DNA of 31,335 bases from CAZFZT01 sp964523675 (GTDB lineage: Bacteria > Planctomycetota > Phycisphaerae > Phycisphaerales > SM1A02), in assembly GCA_964523675.1 (NCBI GenBank), contig CAZFZT010000037.1, positions 1 through 31,335 on the forward strand, given 5' to 3'. The position numbers were made by a program, and so were the translations under genes. The notes under the pieces were generated by a model. It was given only the letters and a program-made list of their open reading frames with translations, did not search any database and was not told where the DNA came from. Positions 6,440-16,000 of the stretch are shown piece after piece. Numbering within the stretch: the first letter of the stretch is position 1; every line of letters begins with the position of its first letter.

Positions 6440-8314
6440 ATGCAGAACTCATTCGGCCTGAAGGACTTCGTCTTGCTCGTATTGCTGATCGTTGTGATCG
6501 TGAGCGTGTGGTTCGCGATGGTGCAGGAAGATCGGCGGTGGGGGAACATTCGCGAGATGCAATCCCAGGTCGGCCGGCTGGAGCAGCAGGTCGCGCTGCT
6601 CCAGCGTGCAGTGGAACAAGCGCCCGCAGCGTTCGTGCCCGCTCTTCCAGATGGCGGCGGTCAAGTATCGCAGGGGCAGTTGCGGGATGAGACATGGGCG
6701 CGCGACGGGGCGCCGATTACATGGCAGTCGGCAGTATCGTTTGTGAACGATCCGCGCGATCATCCTGAGTTTGCAGTCGGCGGCAGGTTCACCGAGATCT
6801 TTGAGGCACAACTAGCCAAGATTACGCCGCTCCTGTACTACGACGTCTATGGAAGACGGGTGAATGATCTGGTGGTTGAGCCGCTCGGCCGCTACAACCC
6901 CGAAACGCTCGAACTCGAAGGTGTGCTGGCCGAAGCGTGGCAATATGATCCGAACGGCATGTGGCTGCGCGTCAAAATTCAACCGCGAGCCAGGTTCAGT
7001 GACGGTCAGCCGGTTACGGCTGAGGATGTGAAGTTCACGTATGACATGATCTTCGATCACGAAATCGAAGCGGAGCGATTTCGGAACGCATTCAACACGA
7101 TCGCATCGGCGAAGGTCATTCGAACAGATGTGATTGAATTCACGTTCACTGAGCCGATGTTCCTGAACCTCGAGGCGGGGCTGGGCATGTACGCGCTCCC
7201 GAAGCATTTTTATGAGAACTTCACGCCCTCGCAGTTCAATCAATCAACCGGCCTGTTGATGGGCTCCGGCCCGTTTCGCCTGCGCACACTTGATCCGGAT
7301 GCGCAGTGGACGCCGGGAAATGATGTTGTGCTCGTGCGGAATGAACAGTATTGGGGGCCGAAACCGGCTCTTGACGAAGTCCGATTTACGGTTGTTGACG
7401 ACGATTTGTCACGCCTGGTGGCGTATGAACAGGAGCGCGGCGACATGATGCGCCCGACTGCGCGCCAGTTTGTCGCGAACCGTGACAAGCCGGGATGGAG
7501 CGAGAAGCATCGGGCGATGGCGTGGACCAACATTCGTAGCGGTTATTCCTTTATTGCGTGGCAGACCGGGCCGCGCAATGGTCGTCTCACGCCGTTTCAC
7601 GACAAGCGCGTCCGCCAGGCCATGACACACCTGCTCGACCGTTGGCGAATCATTCGGGACATCTATGAAGGTGTAGGCGAAGTGTGCAACGGCCCCTTCA
7701 GCCCTGACACGCCACAAGCGAATCCCGAGATCGAACCCTGGCCGTACAACATCGATCGTGCAAAGGAACTACTTGCTGAAGCGGGCTGGCGCGATCGCGG
7801 TGATGGCCTCTTGAAGAATGAACGCGGTGACGTGTTCACGTTCGAGTACACGTTCTCGTCAGGCAATGAATCAGGACAGCGTTTGGCCAACTATCTGCGC
7901 GATCAATGCGCCAGAGTCGGCATACGAGTCGAACTGCGAACACTGGACTGGTCGGTCTATCGTGATGCCCTCAACAATCGAGACTTCGATGCCATCACCC
8001 TGGCATGGTCGCCGGGCGCGGCTGAGCAGGATCCATACGGGCTGTGGCACACGGATTCGATGCCCACGGGCGGCAACAACTTCGTGCAGTGGAATACGCC
8101 GCGATCGGACGAACTCATCGAGATGGGTCGGCGGGAACTTGATCCTGAGAAACGCATGGCGATCTGGCATGAACTGCACGAGATCATCCATGACGAACAG
8201 CCGTATACGTTCCTGCTCAATGCGCCGTGGCTGCGCTTTGTGAATCGCCGGATCGAGAACGTTCATCCGTATCGGACCGGAGTCGAGTATGGCGAATTCA
8301 TCGTTCCTCAGTAA
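6440..8314 (+). CDS. ABC transporter substrate-binding protein, oligopeptide type (SBP_bac_5)
   Basis: The 624-residue protein binds a peptide or similar solute outside the membrane for the permeases that follow. The SBP_bac_5 fold begins near residue 110 and shows LEGVLAEAW, VTAEDVKFTYDMI, GSGPFRL, VRNEQYWG and the C-terminal DPEKRMAIWHELHEIIHDEQPY, all usual for OppA/DppA. It is not a lipoprotein. Residues 9-27 form one membrane segment, followed by a coiled coil (about 36-60, REMQSQVGRLEQQVALLQRA), so it is tethered by an uncleaved N-terminal helix, perhaps as an oligomer. The start has AAGGA 9 bases upstream. It is the first gene of a four-gene importer operon; the next start is 24 bases after its stop. 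The ligand cannot be read from the sequence. Confidence 0.9.
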   Translation: MQNSFGLKDFVLLVLLIVVIVSVWFAMVQEDRRWGNIREMQSQVGRLEQQVALLQRAVEQAPAAFVPALPDGGGQVSQGQLRDETWARDGAPITWQSAVSFVNDPRDHPEFAVGGRFTEIFEAQLAKITPLLYYDVYGRRVNDLVVEPLGRYNPETLELEGVLAEAWQYDPNGMWLRVKIQPRARFSDGQPVTAEDVKFTYDMIFDHEIEAERFRNAFNTIASAKVIRTDVIEFTFTEPMFLNLEAGLGMYALPKHFYENFTPSQFNQSTGLLMGSGPFRLRTLDPDAQWTPGNDVVLVRNEQYWGPKPALDEVRFTVVDDDLSRLVAYEQERGDMMRPTARQFVANRDKPGWSEKHRAMAWTNIRSGYSFIAWQTGPRNGRLTPFHDKRVRQAMTHLLDRWRIIRDIYEGVGEVCNGPFSPDTPQANPEIEPWPYNIDRAKELLAEAGWRDRGDGLLKNERGDVFTFEYTFSSGNESGQRLANYLRDQCARVGIRVELRTLDWSVYRDALNNRDFDAITLAWSPGAAEQDPYGLWHTDSMPTGGNNFVQWNTPRSDELIEMGRRELDPEKRMAIWHELHEIIHDEQPYTFLLNAPWLRFVNRRIENVHPYRTGVEYGEFIVPQ

Positions 8315-8338
8315 GGTCTCCGGACGCCTGCCACGCGC

Positions 8339-9856
8339 ATGATTACCTACCTCGTCCGACGCCTGCTGCTGATGATTCCCACGCTGCTGGGAATCTCTTT
8401 TCTCGTCTTCATGCTCGTGGCATTGAGCCCGGGCGGTATTGGAGCGGCGCTGGAACTTGCCAGCGGCCAGATGGAGGCGACGAGCCGCGCGGTCCAGGAG
8501 GCGTACCTGGAGGACAGGTATGGCTTGAATGATCCTGTGGTCGTGCAGTATTTCCGGTGGCTGGGGCAGATCAGTCCGATCAAGTTCGGTGTACGCGACC
8601 AGATCGCGCCGTCCGGAGAAAGAATCAGCCGGCCGCGCGACGTTGATCCGCCCCCGCTCTGGCACTGGCATATCGAGGCGTTGCCCGAGCCGCCGCCTAA
8701 TGAGGATTTTTCCTTTGCGGCTGATGCGACGGAGGAGGAAAGGGCGCGCGCCCACCGCCGAGTGCAGAATCAATATGCGCAGCGGCGAGCAAACTACGTT
8801 GCCAATTCGGCGCTGCTTCGACAACGGCTCGTCGAGTACCTGCGCGCGACCGGGCATGAGTACGCGGTCACCAAGGACTCCAAGGTTGAATACAAGAAGC
8901 TGCGCGGCGTGGAGCCGGATCCTGCAGTGCAGGAGTGGCAGCCGCTGCAGGAACAAGCCGAGAAAACGGTTGAGTCGTACGCAGAAGCGCTTGTCGCGAA
9001 AGAGCGGCTTGATGAGGTATTCATGGCCAAGCCCTATCGTGAGGCGGGTTACCCGATCATTCCGGGTGTCCTCAGCGTAGGCGCCCCCGATCTTGGCAAA
9101 TCATTCAGCCGCTCGCGGCCGGTGACAGAACTCATTAAAGAAGCGCTTCCAGTGACGCTTCTGCTCAACCTGATCGCTTTTCCGATCATCTACTTGATCG
9201 CCATTCCAAGCGGCATGTTGGCAGCGGTGCGGAGGGGAACGTGGGTTGATGTTGTTCAAGGTGTGACAGTGATTGCACTCTGGTCCATTCCGATTGTGTG
9301 GGCCGGCGTTTTGGCGATTGGATTTCTCGCACGGCCGGGCTGGTTTCCCGTCGCCGGCATCATGTCCAGTGACGCTGACTCATTCACTTTTCTTCCAACC
9401 TTCACGGACGAGGGATGGCATCGCGGATTCCTGCTGGATGTGGTCTGGCACATCACCCTGCCGGTGCTGCTGATCGTCTATGGCGCGTTCGCTGTACTCT
9501 CCAAGCAGACGCGAGCGGCAATGTTGGATAACTTCAATCAAGATTACGTGCGCACTGCCAAGGCAAAGGGTGTGGCCCGCAAGGACATCATCCTCAAGCA
9601 CGTTTTTCGCAACTCACTGCTGCCGCTCATTACGATGTTTGTCACGATCTTCCCGGCCATGCTGTCGGGCTCCGTCGTGATCGAGCGCATCTTCACCATC
9701 CCGGGAATGGGCAACATGATGATCGAAGCGATCTATCTGCGCGATCGTGAGATCATCCTTGCCGTCACTGTCATCATCGCTATGGTCAACCTGCTCGCGT
9801 TGCTGCTTGCGGACGTCTTGTACGCGTTGGCCGACCCGCGCATCAGTTACTCTTGA
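8339..9856 (+). CDS. ABC transporter permease, DppB/OppB type, with a large insertion
   Basis: The 505-residue inner-membrane permease has the family N-terminus ITYLVRRLLLMIPTLLGISF and the DRYGLNDPVVVQYFRWLG motif (59-76). It also has DLGKSFSRSRPVTELI (251-266), four or five further membrane segments, and the ATPase-contact loop DYVRTAKAKGVARKDIILKH. Family members are about 310-340 residues. The excess is one block at about 84-248 between two motifs that are normally adjacent. It is hydrophilic, Pro-rich at first and then strongly helical (about 131-230, EEERARAHRRVQNQYAQRR). By topology the block lies on the periplasmic side after the first membrane segment, where it could meet the binding protein. 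It is followed after 54 bases by the partner permease. Confidence 0.9.
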   Translation: MITYLVRRLLLMIPTLLGISFLVFMLVALSPGGIGAALELASGQMEATSRAVQEAYLEDRYGLNDPVVVQYFRWLGQISPIKFGVRDQIAPSGERISRPRDVDPPPLWHWHIEALPEPPPNEDFSFAADATEEERARAHRRVQNQYAQRRANYVANSALLRQRLVEYLRATGHEYAVTKDSKVEYKKLRGVEPDPAVQEWQPLQEQAEKTVESYAEALVAKERLDEVFMAKPYREAGYPIIPGVLSVGAPDLGKSFSRSRPVTELIKEALPVTLLLNLIAFPIIYLIAIPSGMLAAVRRGTWVDVVQGVTVIALWSIPIVWAGVLAIGFLARPGWFPVAGIMSSDADSFTFLPTFTDEGWHRGFLLDVVWHITLPVLLIVYGAFAVLSKQTRAAMLDNFNQDYVRTAKAKGVARKDIILKHVFRNSLLPLITMFVTIFPAMLSGSVVIERIFTIPGMGNMMIEAIYLRDREIILAVTVIIAMVNLLALLLADVLYALADPRISYS

Positions 9857-9910
9857 TCCGCAACCAGTAGCCGGACCACGCCGCCGCATTCAGTTCTCAC
9901 CGTTCACGCC

Positions 9911-11437
9911 ATGGATTCTGATTCACCTTCAGCACAGCCGGCACTCCCCGCCACACCAACATCCGGCACATCCGCCGGGGCTGCGTTGATGCACGGCCAC
10001 CTCGTGAGCGAGCCGAAAGGGTTCTGGGCGGACGTGTGGTCGCAGGTGCTGCGCCGGCCAGGCGCGGTGGCCGGCCTCGTCTTTGTCGGAATCATCTCGC
10101 TGTTGGCGGTGATCGCGCCCTTCATTGCGAACGGCCATCCGTACATCATGATGACGCTCAATGAGGCGGGGGAGACGGTGAGCGTTTCATCACCGCTGTT
10201 CAACCACCTCAGCCCGGTCGATGTCGCGCTGTTCATTGGAGGTGTGGCGATATCGGTGGTGCTCTTTCTCCCGCTTGGCGGCAAGCGCAGCACGCGCATG
10301 CTGGCGTGTTTCTACCTCTCAATTCAAGCCGGATTGACGATCTTCCTGGCCGAGCGCATTGCGATGGCGGCTGCGCGCACTGATGCCGCGGATTGGCTGC
10401 GGGCAATTGAACAGTCAAACTGGTTCATTCCCGCAGCGAGCGCGGCGGTCGCAACGCTCTGGGCAGTGGTGTTCATCTTTGTTCCATTGGCGGAGCGCAA
10501 GTTCATCCGGGCCGCGCTCGTAGCCGCCGTAGCAATTGTGTCCGGTCTCATTGTCGCCACGTGGTGGATGCCACCGCCTTCCGTGTTCGACTACCGCGAT
10601 CGCGAGGCAGCAGGCGAAATCAGAGCGATCTATGCGCCGATTCCATTCTCTCCGCACCAACGTCGCCTTGATCTCGACCTACTCGAACCAGGCCAGACGC
10701 GATTGGACTCGGAAAAATTCGTGACTCAGCATGGCAAGGACGTCCCGGCCGGGCCGATGTACGTTCTCGGCACCGACGGTCAGGGGCAGGACGTGTTGTC
10801 GCAGTTGATCCATGCCTGCCGCCTGTCAATCTCGATCGGACTTGTATCGACCGGCATTGCGGTCATCATCGGAGTGACGATGGGCGCGCTGATGGGGTAC
10901 TTCGGCGGCTGGGTCGATCTGCTGTTGTATCGCGTCGTCGAAATCTTTATGGCGATTCCGGTGCTGTTCCTGCTGATTGTGGCTGCAGCTGTCTTGCCGC
11001 GCAACGTGTACGTGATGATGGCGATCATCGGCTGCGTGGCGTGGACGAGCGCTGCTCGGTTCACCCGTGCGGAGTTCTACCGTCTTCGCGGGCAGGATTT
11101 CGTGCAGGCAGCTCGGGCGCTTGGGCTTCCGCTTCGATCAATCCTGTTTAAGCACATGTTGCCCAATGGTGTGACGCCTGTTCTGGTTGATACCTCCTTC
11201 TCCGTTGCCGCAGCGATTCTCTTTGAGGCGGTTCTCTCGTTTCTTCTGCTCGGACCGACCGATCAGCCGAGTTGGGGCCGCCTGCTGGCAGGGGCATTCA
11301 GTGATGTCGGCGACTTCGCCTGGTGGATTGCGATCTTCCCGGGCTTTGCAATCTTCCTGACGGTGTTGTCGCTGACGCTCGTCGGGGAAGCGCTGCGCGA
11401 TGCGATTGATCCCAAACTGAAGAAAGCAGCACACTGA
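9911..11437 (+). CDS. ABC transporter permease, DppC/OppC type, with extra membrane segments
   Basis: The 508-residue partner permease has the OppC-type N-terminus (VWSQVLRRPGAVAGLVFVGI, TM1 at about 50-70). It has the motif VLGTDGQGQDVLSQLIHACR (285-304), several C-terminal membrane segments and the ATPase-contact loop DFVQAARALGLPLRSILFKH. Usual length is about 280-320 residues. Between TM1 and the LGTD motif, normally some 40 residues apart, lie about 215, including four hydrophobic stretches (about 104-122, 132-150, 172-192, 200-218) and a soluble segment (about 222-280). Both permeases of this importer are thus enlarged at the same point of the fold. It pairs with the DppB-type permease to form the channel. 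Confidence 0.9.
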   Translation: MDSDSPSAQPALPATPTSGTSAGAALMHGHLVSEPKGFWADVWSQVLRRPGAVAGLVFVGIISLLAVIAPFIANGHPYIMMTLNEAGETVSVSSPLFNHLSPVDVALFIGGVAISVVLFLPLGGKRSTRMLACFYLSIQAGLTIFLAERIAMAAARTDAADWLRAIEQSNWFIPAASAAVATLWAVVFIFVPLAERKFIRAALVAAVAIVSGLIVATWWMPPPSVFDYRDREAAGEIRAIYAPIPFSPHQRRLDLDLLEPGQTRLDSEKFVTQHGKDVPAGPMYVLGTDGQGQDVLSQLIHACRLSISIGLVSTGIAVIIGVTMGALMGYFGGWVDLLLYRVVEIFMAIPVLFLLIVAAAVLPRNVYVMMAIIGCVAWTSAARFTRAEFYRLRGQDFVQAARALGLPLRSILFKHMLPNGVTPVLVDTSFSVAAAILFEAVLSFLLLGPTDQPSWGRLLAGAFSDVGDFAWWIAIFPGFAIFLTVLSLTLVGEALRDAIDPKLKKAAH

Positions 11438-11508
11438 CCGAAACCGAATCGCGGGCTTTCGCCTCGCGGCTCAGGTGACCGTCCTACCCCTCCATTGCAG
11501 CACGTTCC

Positions 11509-12609
11509 ATGACCGCAACGCAAACACAACCTTCGAACGCTGAGCCGAAGCGCGAGCGGCCACTCTTTGAAGTCGCCGACCTTGCGGTTTCGTTTCACTT
11601 GGAAGACAACCAGGTCGTTCACGCGGTGAATGGCGTCTCGCTTTCGATTCATCCGAGGCAGACGCTCGCGGTTGTGGGTGAATCCGGCTGCGGCAAGAGC
11701 GTCACTGCGATGAGCGCGATGCAACTGATTCCGAGGCCGCCCGGCCGGTTCGATCGCGGAACGATCCTCTTTGAAGGCCGTGACCTCCTCTCGCTGACCG
11801 AGAAACAGATGCTTCAATTGCGCGGCAGCGACATCGCCATGATCTTTCAGGAGCCGATGACTTCGCTCAATCCAGTGTACACCGTCGGCGATCAGATTCT
11901 TGAAGCGATTCTGCTGCACCAGAAGGTTTCCTACAGCGAAGCGATCGACATTGCGGTCGAGGCGATGAATGACGTGGGCATTCCAAGGCCGAAGGAGCGC
12001 CTCAAGGCGTATCCGCACCAATTCTCCGGCGGTATGCGCCAGCGCGTGATGATCGCCATGGCTCTTGCATGTCAACCAAAGCTGCTCCTTGCAGACGAGC
12101 CGACCACGGCGCTCGATGTCACGATCCAGGCGCAGATTCTTGAACTCCTTCACAAACTTCAGCGCGAGCGCGACATGGGCATGATGCTCATCACGCACGA
12201 CCTTGGCGTCGTGGCGGAGAACGCTGATGTCGTGTGCGTCATGTACGCCGGCCGCGTGGTCGAATATGCGAACGTGTACGACCTGTTCGAGCGTTCTTAT
12301 CACCCTTACACGCGCGGCTTGTTCCGGTCGATTCCCAAGTTACGTGAGAACATTGCGCGCCTGGTAACGGTCGATGAGGTCGTGCGCAATCCGGAGGAGT
12401 TCAAGAAGCTCCCCGGATATGAACACGGCGTGGTGCCGTGGTGGCCGGGCGCAACGCCGCCAAAGGATCTGGCGCGCTCGCCTGGCGGTGATGAATACAT
12501 GCTGTACGAGATTCATCCCAACCACTGGGTTGGTTGCTGGCGGACAGAGTATGTGGAGTCCCACCCCACACGCCGGCCGGACCTCGACTTCCGCAAAGTA
12601 GACGTCTAG
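11509..12609 (+). CDS. ABC transporter ATP-binding protein, DppD/OppD type
   Basis: The 366-residue ATPase has Walker A GESGCGKS (57-64), the Q-loop in IFQEPMTSLNP (112-122), signature SGGMRQR (173-179), Walker B LLLADE (192-197) and the switch His in LITHDLG. It also has the oligopeptide-family tail HPYTRGLFRSIP. It drives the importer encoded by the three genes before it. OppD/DppD proteins usually end with a Cys-rich segment (GCxFxxRCP) that binds an iron-sulfur cluster; here the tail keeps only one Cys (GCWR) and ends in a charged stretch, so the cluster is probably absent. The second ATPase (OppF/DppF) does not follow, so this one may act as a homodimer or its partner lies elsewhere. Confidence 0.92.
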   Translation: MTATQTQPSNAEPKRERPLFEVADLAVSFHLEDNQVVHAVNGVSLSIHPRQTLAVVGESGCGKSVTAMSAMQLIPRPPGRFDRGTILFEGRDLLSLTEKQMLQLRGSDIAMIFQEPMTSLNPVYTVGDQILEAILLHQKVSYSEAIDIAVEAMNDVGIPRPKERLKAYPHQFSGGMRQRVMIAMALACQPKLLLADEPTTALDVTIQAQILELLHKLQRERDMGMMLITHDLGVVAENADVVCVMYAGRVVEYANVYDLFERSYHPYTRGLFRSIPKLRENIARLVTVDEVVRNPEEFKKLPGYEHGVVPWWPGATPPKDLARSPGGDEYMLYEIHPNHWVGCWRTEYVESHPTRRPDLDFRKVDV

Positions 12610-12708
12610 CCGGCGCCGGTATGCCTTGAACGGCCCACTCATGAGAGCGTCCTCCCAAAGAGTCAAGCTCCTCGATCAACCGCTATGATGTTCCAAGAGG
12701 TGCGCACC

Positions 12709-12972
12709 ATGCGAATGAACAGACTTGCAACCGCTGCCCTGCTTGTAATGATCGGCTTTGGCTTGAGCGCGTGCGATGAGCCGGTCTATCAGGATGAGCC
12801 GCGCGCCGCTGCGCCGAATCCCGTGGAGCAGCCGACCCAAACCCGCCGGCCGGGGATGGGTGGCGGCGGCAATGCGGCGCTCGGACCTGCAAAGCGATCG
12901 GCTGAGAACCTGCGCGACCGTGTGGGCCAGCGACAGCGCGATCTCGGCGAAGAGATTGACAATATGGATTGA
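12709..12972 (+). CDS. Small lipoprotein
   Basis: The 87-residue protein begins MRMNRLATAALLVMIGFGLS and has the lipobox LSAC, with lipidated Cys22. The mature part is Pro-, Arg- and Gly-rich (residues about 30-58) and then a charged amphipathic helix (about 63-87, KRSAENLRDRVGQRQRDLGE). I chose ATG 12709 because AAGAGG lies 8 bases upstream; the in-frame ATGs at 12685 and 12688 would place that sequence inside the gene and lengthen the signal. It follows the importer ATPase by about 100 bases. Asp at +2 after the Cys would mean inner-membrane retention by the E. coli rule. No family recognised. Confidence 0.75.
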   Translation: MRMNRLATAALLVMIGFGLSACDEPVYQDEPRAAAPNPVEQPTQTRRPGMGGGGNAALGPAKRSAENLRDRVGQRQRDLGEEIDNMD

Positions 12973-13056
12973 ACTGTTTCAGGTTGTGGGTCTGGATGGC
13001 TGGCTGGATCTGTTGTTGTTCGGAGGGCCGAGCTGTCCCGACGGTGATCCGGAGCG

Positions 13057-16000
13057 ATGGGTCAAAGTACCACCTTGCACTGGCGAATTGCAATCGACAC
13101 TGGGGGCACGTTCACGGATTGCCTGGCGCGCGCCTCCAGCGACTCCGGCGGGCGTGAGGAGATCGTTCGGCGGGTGAAGATACTCAGCAGCGCCGCAATG
13201 CGCGGCCGCATTGCAGGTCACGACGGTCGCAGTGTCCACATCGACGCCGGCTGGCTGCAGGATGTGCCGTCGCTCCGGGGGTTCACTTTCCGAGCGATGG
13301 GCTCGCAGCGGTTTGAGACCGTCGTGCGTTCGCATGAGCAAGGCGATGCTGCGCTGGAACTGCGCGGTGCGCCGGAAGGTGCGCAGCTCTCGGGGGAAGC
13401 GTTTGAAGTCGCCTCGGGTGAAACTGCACCGATCCTTGCTGCAAGAATTGCGACACGAACGCCATTGGATGAGCCGCTGCCCTCCATGTCGCTGCGTTTG
13501 GCAACGACACGCGGCACCAATGCGCTGCTTGAGCGGGCCGGCGCACGAGTCGCCTTCATTGTCAATGAAGGATTTGCCGACTTGCTCTTGATCGGCGATC
13601 AGCAAAGGCCGGACATCTTCGCGCTTGATATTCACAAACCGCCACCGCTCTACGACGCGGTGGTGGAAGTTGCCGGCCGTCTGAACGCTGACGGCTCGCT
13701 GCTCCAGCCGCTTGACCTTGAGCGTGTTCGCGAGGAGGCGAGGCGGCTTGTGAAGGAGGGCATCACCTCCGCAGCCATTGCGCTGATGCACAGTTATCTC
13801 AACGATGAACATGAGCGAGCTGTTGAGCGTGTTCTTCTTGAATCGGGCTTTGAATACGTCGCCAGGTCCGCCTCACTCGCGCCGCTCATCGAGATTCTTC
13901 CTCGGGCTGAGACGGCCGTTGTCGAATCTTATCTCGCAGCAATCATTGAAAAGTACCTGTCGCAAGTGACGCAGGCGATCTCCGCGAAGACTGACTGTCG
14001 CCGATCGGGCGCGACGCTGCATGTCATGACGAGCGCAGGCGGTCTTGTGCGCGCTGATCAGTACCTCGCGAAGGACAGCTTGCTTAGCGGCCCGGCCGGC
14101 GGCGTCGCGGGCGCGGCCGCAGCAGGGCGGGCTTCCGGATTCGATTGCATCATCGGTTTCGACATGGGTGGGACGAGTACGGATGTCGCGCGATATGACG
14201 CTGACTTTGAGTACCGCTTCGAGCACCGCGTCGGACCCGCGCGACTCGTCGCGCCCGCTCTTGCGATTGAGACCGTTGCAGCGGGGGGCGGGTCGATCTG
14301 CGGATTGCGCGACGGCCGCTTGTTCGTTGGACCGGAAAGCGCAGGCGCCGATCCGGGGCCGGCCTGCTATGGCGCAGGCGGACCGCTCACGCTGACCGAT
14401 GTCAATCTGCTTTTGGGGCGGATCGGTGTCGAGCTTTTCGAGGTGCCCATCGATGTGCAGGCGGCTGAGCGAGCGCTCGATGACGTTGCATGTGCGGTCG
14501 CTCGGTGGAGTGATTCGCGCGCAGAGCGGCATGCGCAGCAATTCGAAGATTCGAGGGTGGATCCTTACGAGCTGCTCGATGGGTTTCTCGCCATAGCGAA
14601 TGAGCGCATGGCCGGCGCCATCCAACAGGTCTCGCTACGCCGTGGTTACGACCCGAGCGACTATGCCCTCGTTTCATTCGGTGGGGCTGGAGGTCAGCAC
14701 GCGTGCGCCATCGCTGCCATGCTCGGCATGAAGACCGTCATCATGCCCGCTGATGCCTCAATCCTGAGTGCGGTCGGCCTGGATCATGCGCTGATCGAAC
14801 GCATCGGTCAACGACAGGTGCTCGCGCGACTCGATGAACTTGGTGATGAGCTGGCGCGGCTGTTCAAGGAGTGTGCGGAGCAGGTGCGCCGCGAAGTGAT
14901 GGCAGAGGGCATTGATGCACAGTCGATCTCAATTCGCAGGCGAATCGCCAACATGCGGCTGCTGGGACAGGACGCGACCGTTGCAGTCGAAGTGGATGAT
15001 CTTCATCGGCTTGAGGATGCATTCGCGCAGCGATATGCGGAGATATACGGCCACGCGCCGGAAGGCAAGCCGATCGAGGTCGAGTCGATCCGCGTCATTG
15101 CATCGCAGAACCCCGGCACGTTTGCCCGAATGCGCCGCTCCACGGACACCCCTGAGCAGCGTCAGCATCGGCGGCCGCGCCGCGTTCGCGCGCGCTTCGA
15201 CGGAATGTGGCGCGACATCCCGGCCTATGCGCGTGAAGAACTCGCACATGGTTCAACCATCGATGGCCCTGCGATCATCTTCGATCGAATGAGCGCGTAT
15301 GTCATTGAGATCGGATGGAACGCTGTAATTGACGATGCGGGCGCGATCGTCGCGCGATATCACGGTGGGGCCAAGCGGTCAGCGCAGGAGCGCGACGGGC
15401 TTGTCCAAATGGAGCTGTTTGCCGGTCGCTTTGCGTCCATTGCTGAGGAGATGGGGCAGATACTGGAGCGCACGGCGCTTTCAACCAACGTCAAGCGCCG
15501 GCTCGATTTCTCGTGCGCGGTTCTCGATGCGCACGGAGAGCTCATCGTCAACGCGCCCCATATTCCGGTGCATCTGGGTGCGCTGGGCCTGTGCGTGCGG
15601 TCGGTTGCAGATACGATCGAGATGCGACCCGGCGATGTCCTCGTGACGAATCATCCGAAGTTCGGCGGCTCGCATCTGCCCGACATTACGGTCATCACGC
15701 CTGTCTTCCATGAGAATCATCTCGTCGGCTTTGTCGCCAATCGGGCACATCATGCGGAGATCGGCGGCGTTCGGCCGGGATCGATGCCGCCGCTAGCGAA
15801 GCGGCTGATCGAAGAAGGCGTCGTCATTCCACCGATGCACCTCGTCCGAGCTGGCGTTTCCAATTTCGAGGCCGTCGCGCAGTTGCTCCAGGCCGGGCCG
15901 TACCCGTCTCGTTCAGTTGCGGACAATCTGGCTGACCTGCGCGCGGCTGTGGCTGCAAACCAGCGCGGTGCAGCGGCGCTTTTGCAACTTGTCGAGCAGT

